From Linnemannia schmuckeri (lineage: Eukaryota; Mortierellomycota; Mortierellomycetes; Mortierellales; Mortierellaceae), in assembly GCA_029449235.1 (NCBI GenBank), contig JANATG010000020.1:186001-250000 (forward strand): DNA of 64,000 nt. The letters are read 5' to 3'. Numbering within the stretch: the first letter of the stretch is position 1; each line of letters begins with the position of its first letter. The position numbers and the translations under genes were made by a program. Below are positions 57,955-64,000 of this stretch, in pieces. The notes beneath the pieces were generated by a model, which had not been told where the DNA came from, made no database searches, and worked only from the letters and a program-made list of their open reading frames with translations.

Positions 57955-59400
57955 TATCTGGGCAGTATTATGGCAGGTTGTGGAATCTCGGCCAGGCGAA
58001 GTCGTAGTGGTATGGATCAAGGGACACAACAACATTCAAGGAAATGAGCTAGCGGATCAGGCGGCAAAGGCGGCAGCAGAGTGTTACGGTGCCTTCGGTA
58101 GTGGATCTTACTCAGCAGACGGACATCACGAGCTTTGCACATTGCAATGGCGGGCTTGTCGAAACCGATCTAAGACGGCTTCTCAAACAACAATCGACAA
58201 TCCGCCATCATCAAGTCTGGATATCACAAAGACGGGTCAAGAGGGCGATCTCGGACATTGACGATGTGGAATGGAGTTCGACCTTGGCCCATGTCCATGA
58301 CAGACGCGCCGTCTTCACCTTCTACAGCAACAGCAAGGACTCCCATCAACGAACACATCATATCAAGAAGCTGCATGGAATGTTGCCAACATTGAACTCC
58401 ATGCAGGCCCGGAAGCCTGATTTGTACTCAACCTGCCTGTGTCGACAATGTGAGCAGGAGGAGGAGGACAATGAGCACGTCTGGAGATGCCCCTCTACTG
58501 TTGAGACAACCACTGCGATATGGAAGGAGGCCATGGGCAAGATTGATGAATGGGGCGTTCAGGCAACAAATAGCTACAATGCCGCCAGGAAGCGTGAACA
58601 CAAGCGAGCAACTGACAATGGTCGTCAAGCACCATGGCCAGTACCCATATACTGGCAGTCCCCCTCGGATGCGGATCATATTCGGGGATTCTCTTCTATC
58701 GGTGGAGCTCGAGCCGTGCACAGCGGTAGTCCTGCTCCCGATCGTGATGAAAACCCCAAGTGGCACGTTTCGGACCTTCTTCGCGGAATCACCCCCAAGA
58801 GCATGTTGACTGAGTGGTCCTCGGCCTTCAGAACCCCACGGTTCATTGCCAAGACGGTCCTTCACAAGTTTATTGGCTACCTGGAGACGCAGGCCTCAGA
58901 ACTGATCTGGAAACCACGATGCTCCATGACGATCGCGTGGGAGCAGATGCAAGGTATCACTGCCAAGGACAAAACATCCAAATACACCGGCGCCCGAGGT
59001 GACTGGAGTCGAGGATACGGTTACATCACACGTGATGGGTTCTGCCCGTGTGGCGCTTCGCTAGCCACACATGAGGATCGAACCTGCCCTGGAGCGACCA
59101 AGGAACCACGCACAGCTGATGAGCGGCTGTTGGATAGTCTGTTGGGAAGGAGGAAATTGTCATTGATGGAGAGGATGGGAAGAATCCCCTTCATTCGTAT
59201 CTAGTTTTATTTTGTCTTCCGTTTTTGCTGTGAAGAGCAGCGACAATTGTTGCGCAGAGCCAGGCTCCGGGTCGGACTGTGACTGGCGGATGGTGTACTG
59301 AAGAATTTGGTCTGTAGTCCCCTTTACTTCCAAATGCCTCCTTTGTACTGTTTGTCAGAGAAATAAAATTGTGTACAAAAAAAAAAAAAAAAAAAAAAAA
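57955..59400 (+). pseudogene. Degraded 5'-truncated LINE copy (second subfamily)
   Basis: Starts within RNase H (IWAVLWQ equivalent) and runs to an A24 tail at 59377-59400. The frame breaks near 58080 by a 2-bp loss relative to the complete element, then stays open at 58089-59204 (ends GRIPFIRI). Sequence differs from the complete element at many sites but resembles copy B at 33 kb, so it is an older or separate subfamily. Confidence 0.88.
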
Positions 59401-59558
59401 GTGAGGAGCAGCGGCAATTGTTGCGCAGAGCCAGGCTGTGGACCGAACTGCGACTGGTGGATGGTTCTTGGATAAGGATTGGAAGAGTTTGGTATGTAGT
59501 CCTCTTTTACTATCAAATGCCTCCCTTGGGCTGTTTGGCAGAGAAATAAAAATTGTGA
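59401..59558 (+). mobile_element. LINE 3'-end fragment
   Basis: Only about 150 nt of 3' untranslated sequence (GTGAGGAGCAGCGGC onward to GAGAAATAAAAATTGTG) directly after the tail of the previous copy, without a clear A tail of its own. Confidence 0.8.
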
Positions 59559-60126
59559 ATGATTGAGCTAGCGGCTGACCTGTCTTATTCTCTCCTTAGT
59601 CTCTTCTAGTCACATACTGGAACGACAACCTAATAGGTGCCAATTTTTTATCACACTATAAGAACGGTCAAAAAAAAAAAGAAAGAACAATGGGTACGAA
59701 TAGCAAGTTTGGAGGAAAATTAAAAATACACATTCACTCTTTCCTTTTTCACAGTCGCATGTCAGCCTTGGGTCTCCTCGCAGTAAGTTTGGATTCATTT
59801 TTTAAGTTACAAATACAAGGGAAAATGAACGATCGACCTATGTCTCGTCTAGATACCAAAGCTGTACATTATGGCATTTTTTTTCAGTCTATATTACCTG
59901 GCTTATGACCACAAGCAAAAAAAAAGTGGATTCTGACTAAAGGGTCTAGGAATTTGCCGCGGAATTTGTCAGAAACCTGGCCACCTACTCATTGATTTGC
60001 TTCACCCGGTAGATGTCCTAAACCAACCCGGCTCATTGAAGCTTAAAGTACATTAACATACTTTTTTTGTTCTGGCACACACAAATGTTGAATAAATATT
60101 GTACAATTGTATTATATGTTTTTGTT
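59559..60126. other. Intergenic region, no gene seen
   Basis: AT-rich DNA between the last LINE fragment and the 3' end of the minus-strand zinc-finger gene. Confidence 0.45.
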
Positions 60127-62707
60127 CTAAGGATACAAAGAAAGGGTGGTGACAACGCTCTTGTTCGAAACCTGTGGGATACCAAGGTGGCGTCTTGGAG
60201 GTGGGGTGGGTAGTGGGGGTGGTGGCACGTACGACAGTGCCAGTCGCGGGGATTCACCTGGGAAGAATCCAAAAGGTGGTTCTTGGTATTCATCCGGGAT
60301 CGAGCCCCAGTCCTTTTGCGCAAAAAGAAGGTCTGCTTCGATCGCGTCTAGTTCGTCGAGGGACCCAATGGGAATATCGCCTGCGTTCATCTGCATCACT
60401 GCTGCTGCCGCGGAATCTTCCAACATCATGGAACCTGGAGTTGGTGCCAAAGTTGTAAGCGTAGGTGCCGCGGCGTCAGTCAGTGTCGGTGAGAGCGAGT
60501 AGTTGGATGGGGCTGCCATGGAAAGTTCCCTGTCTCTAGTTTGTTGCTGGGATTGCTGGTGCAACGTCTGGTGTTGTTGCTGCTGGTGCTGTTGAAGCTG
60601 TTGAGGTTGCTGTTGTTGCTTGTGCTGTTGTTGGGAATATCCTTGGGCTGGGTGTTGCGCACCTAGTGGTCTTGTGGATGTCTGATGCAGGGGCTGGGAT
60701 GGGTATACACCATACGGGGGGTTGTCGAACACTGGCGTCATGAGCGCATTCTCGTCAAACTGGTAGGGATCGTCAAGTGAGTTCGGCGCCATGAGATCCA
60801 TGTGCATATAGGCGTTTCTGGGGTGCAAATGGTTGGGATCGTTCATCGCCGAAAAATCGCTCGAAACAGACGCCATGGAATCCATACGGTGTCGGTGTGA
60901 ACCTCCAAAGGGATTAGGAGGCGAGAACCCAGGAGATACAGCAGGCCAGGGTCGACCTTGTGGATCCAGTCCAAAGTCCATGTCAAAGTCCATAGCCATA
61001 TCAAGCTCATCCTCGCCAATATCATGCAGTGGAATGTAAAACGACGACGGTTGATTGGGTGGTGGCATCGGATAGACGTCGTAGGCATATGGTGCAGTGT
61101 ACGGCCGTGGTGGCTGTTGGTGCTGGGATATTCTTTGGTGGTGAGCATTGGGATTCCTGTGTTGCTGATATGGGTACTGGTTCTGGTGTGACAAGCGGGG
61201 GTGATAGTTGGGTGGGTAAGATGGTGGCTGCATCTGTCTGTCAACTTGCGAAAGTCCGATAGAGTCTGGAGGAGGGACTGACTGATGATCGACTGAAGAA
61301 ATGACCGATGGTGACCGTGACCCTGTATAATTTGACTGCGCCTTGGTCTTCTTGGGCACTTTTGGTTGATCCTGGAGTGGTTTTGCCTTGCGTTTCCGGA
61401 CCTTGTTGACATCGTGGATTCTGATATGCTCCTTGAGGACGTCTGATCGAGAAAAGTGTTTCCCACAGCCCTCCTGAGGACAAGCATAGGGACGTTCACC
61501 TCCGTGTGAGCGGACATGACGGGCCAGATGGGCGGAGCGTGTGAAAGTCTTGTGGCAATTGGGCCACGGACAGTGGTGAGATTTTTTTGGTTTAGCCTCC
61601 GTCTCCTCAGCCGGGTCGTCGTTCTCATCCTGCTGGTCTGAAGGTGGATCTTGCCGTTCATCTACCGATGAAAAAAAGACAGTAATATTCATGGTAAATA
61701 ATTCATCCTCGGGTCAAGAATCAAAGATTTTCCTTGCTGTTATTTTTTTTGCACATCCGCCGTCTGCATTTGACGTCATATATCGTACCTGAATTATTCG
61801 ATACACTGGTATTGTTGGCGCCGCTTCCATTAGATCCGACAGGTACCCCTGTATCTATATTTGGTACTTGGCCGTTTTGCATCGTTGACATTGACAGCCC
61901 ACTTGGTTGCGCACCAGGCACAGAGGATAGAGTTTGGTGGACGGGAGCGAGAGATGTGGGGCCTGCAACGGATGGGGTCGTTCCTGAGGGGAGTGCTTGG
62001 GATTGAGAAGGTGGTTGGATTGGGAGTGAGAACGGCTCTGTTGTGTTGAGAGGGGCTGTTGTTGATGTGGAGGGAATAGTGGAGACAAAGGTATTTACAA
62101 GGGACGATGGGTTGACTGGGGAAGTAAGAGTGGGAGCATTGATGACCGAGACGATGGAAGGTGCTATTGAGGGAGTTGTTCCGTCGGAAACGGGAGAGAT
62201 AGGAGCGTCATTTCTTGGGTGGGGTGTCTCCGGACTAGGCACCTGGCTTTGAGCTTGTGCTTGTGCCTGTGCTTGTGCTTGTGCCTGTGCTTGGGCTTGT
62301 GCCTGAGCTTGTGCCTGAGCTTTCATCGAGACTCGGAGCCCCTTGGGTCCGGTATGAATGCGCGAGTGTCGCGTGAGCTCGTCGCTCCTTGAGAACCGTT
62401 TCGTACAGCCGGGGAATTTGCAAGCGTGGGCCTTTTCGCCTGTATGGGTGCGGATGTGTCGATTGGAGTGCTCGAGACGGTAAAAGGATTTGGGGCAGAC
62501 AGGACATTGATAGGGACGCTCCGGGGCATCGGTTTGGTGGCATTGGAATGGCTTGGGTGCTTCTCCGTTGGCGGGTGGTGTAGGTGGTCGGGGCAAATTG
62601 TATGGAGCGAGATCGGTCGGAATGGATGACATTGAGGACGAGTCCGAGATCGACGTTACAGTAGAGGTGGCTATTGAGGGAGTGGTCGCGACTACAGTTG
62701 TATCCAT
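60127..62707 (-). CDS. C2H2 zinc-finger regulator with two finger pairs (CreA/Mig1-like first pair)
   Basis: Exons 62707-61789 and 61661-60127 (127-nt intron, GTACGA...GGTAG) join in frame to 817 residues. The first finger pair (about residues 66-118; YQCPVCPKSFYRLEHSNRHI and CKFPGCTKRFSRSDELTRHS) closely resembles the DNA-binding fingers of CreA/Mig1, the carbon-catabolite repressors that bind GC-rich sites. A Gln-Ala repeat and a Ser/Thr/Pro linker follow. The second pair (about 335-389; CPWPNCHKTFTRSAHLARHV and CPQEGCGKHFSRSDVLKEHI) precedes a basic Lys/Arg stretch and a Pro/Gln/His-rich tail with an acidic patch. Without splicing these would be two short genes; the matching phase favours one. 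Role in carbon repression is inferred only from the fingers. Confidence 0.82.
62253..62318. repeat. Gln-Ala coding repeat
   Basis: A hexamer-type repeat coding for alternating Gln and Ala directly after the first finger pair. Length variation here would change the linker without breaking the frame. Confidence 0.85.
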
Positions 62708-64000
62708 GATTGATGTTGTTTAGGTCGATAATTAAAAAAGTAATACAAAGGCGAGAGGATGGATGATGTGGGGTTGGGAAAGGAGGAGAAGGAAGAGGAG
62801 GAAAGGAGGAGAAAAGATCCGGAGGCTGTGTGCAAGGGACCTGAATAGTGTGGGGAATCGTTTTTTGCGGGGTTGAGGTGTATCAGGAGGAAGAAAAAAG
62901 GTACAGCTGTTTGGAAGTAACCCTGGCTGGTTCGTCAGGCAGTCTGAGAAGAGAGATCCACAGTGAGATTGAATGGCGAGGTGGAGTGAATGTCGACCAC
63001 AGTTAGTTAGAGAGAGGAGAAAGAATGAATGAAGAAAAAGAGGGAGAGAGAGTTAAAGGAAGATAGATGGTTGGAATGTGAACCGAGTTTGGGGGGTGAA
63101 TGTGAATGTGGGGTTGGGGATGGGAGCCAGGAAGGACAAGGGAGAGAGGGGGAACAGAGAGGGGGAACAGAGAGGGGGAAGAATAGAAAAAAAAAAAAGC
63201 GAAGCGAAGGAAGACAAAAAAAAAGAGCAAAGGAGAAAAATGACAGGTGGGGCAAACGGCGATTTTTTTTTTGTCCTTGGTACGCAAGCACACATACAAC
63301 AAAAAGAAAGATGAAAAAGGAGAATTTCTGACACTTGTTCAATTGCAGGACAATGGCGGAGATCGTTGACGGTGGAAGAATGGAGGGGTGGTAGTTATGA
63401 AAGGCACAAGCAACGCTTTGCTAATGAAGGCAACGTATCAATTAAATTGAAGATAAAACAACCACGACGACAAGAGCAGCAGCAGCAGTAGGCAGCAGCA
63501 CAAGAGAAGAGAGTGACCCAGTTTTTTTTTTTTTGCTTGTTTGCGTTGTTTGCTGTTGGTGGCCCCTGTCTGTTTGTGTGATAGACGGACGGAAAGAGGA
63601 AATAAAAAAAAAAGAAAAAGAAAAAGAAAATTGTAGTAAACAACAAAACAACAATAAAAAAAGTGGAGTCGCCTCTGTTTTTCCACTCATTCTCCTAAAT
63701 CAAGTATCGATCACATCGTATTGTAGACATGTCCACGTTACTAAACATAAAATTCTCTGTGTTTTCCATCTCTTTCTGATTTTTCTCGTTTTTGTTTGTA
63801 AAGCAAGCGTCCATCCTAATAAATGACTCCGGGGACCAGGACGCAGAGAATAACAAAGAAAAAGAAGTTTATCTCATGGACATCATCCATCTATGTTCCA
63901 TCCATTATATATTACGAACTGCATGTGGAAAAAAGAAAGACAAAGAAAGCCCCAGTATTTTTTTTTTTTTTTTTTTTGTTCATTGAGCCCGTCGTTAACT
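62708..64000. other. Upstream region of the zinc-finger gene, no other gene seen
   Basis: Purine-rich on the plus strand (so pyrimidine-rich on the coding strand), with a repeated AGAGAGGGGGAAC unit near 63143-63180 and long T and A runs. Short frames are low complexity. Confidence 0.45.

Overview
The window is nuclear DNA of a filamentous, early-diverging fungus, most likely Mortierellomycota (Mortierella/Linnemannia type). This rests on many short GT-AG introns, long pyrimidine-rich intergenic gaps, Ser- and Gln-rich regulators, a chitin deacetylase, a Tad-like LINE and eukaryotic tRNA genes. The taxonomic call is inference; no marker gene is present.

Left to right: a minus-strand gene for a large Gln-rich putative membrane protein (183-5701); a long empty gap; a three-exon chitin/polysaccharide deacetylase (9818-11499); another gap; a secreted Ala/Lys-rich protein with a Kex2-type site (16761-17733); a six-exon multi-pass membrane protein whose reading frame needs an 8-nt microexon (18988-22470); carnitine O-acetyltransferase with a mitochondrial-like leader and a C-terminal SKL (24357-27830); and MAF1, the repressor of RNA polymerase III, in six exons (28983-31178). 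After these come a cluster of 5'-truncated LINE copies nested in one another (32339-33740), tRNA-Arg(TCG), a 3.9-kb gap with repeated GATA-type sites, a Zn2Cys6 regulator (37827-39860), a decayed secreted-protein gene near 41 kb, and a fresh truncated LINE copy (42406-44197).

From 44.4 to 59.6 kb the window is almost entirely mobile and rearranged DNA. It holds a 183-bp inverted duplication carrying tRNA-Ala(AGC), a 941-bp terminal-inverted-repeat element with 9-bp target duplications, a 71-bp foldback insertion, a tRNA-derived SINE and a LINE fragment inserted into the same 14-bp target, then a near-complete 10.1-kb LINE. That LINE has an RRM-like/zinc-knuckle ORF1 and an endonuclease-RT-RNase H ORF2 joined by UAAUG; two opposite frameshifts break ORF2. 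Two more degraded LINE copies follow.

The right end (60127-62707, minus) is one spliced gene for a protein with two separated pairs of C2H2 fingers, the first pair of CreA/Mig1 type.

The most unusual signals are the 8-nt microexon, the SINE and LINE sharing one target, the TIR and foldback elements, a three-copy hairpin repeat downstream of MAF1, and the repeated GATA block upstream of the Zn2Cys6 gene. I did not find a defence or biosynthetic cluster; the host genes look like independent housekeeping and regulatory genes.
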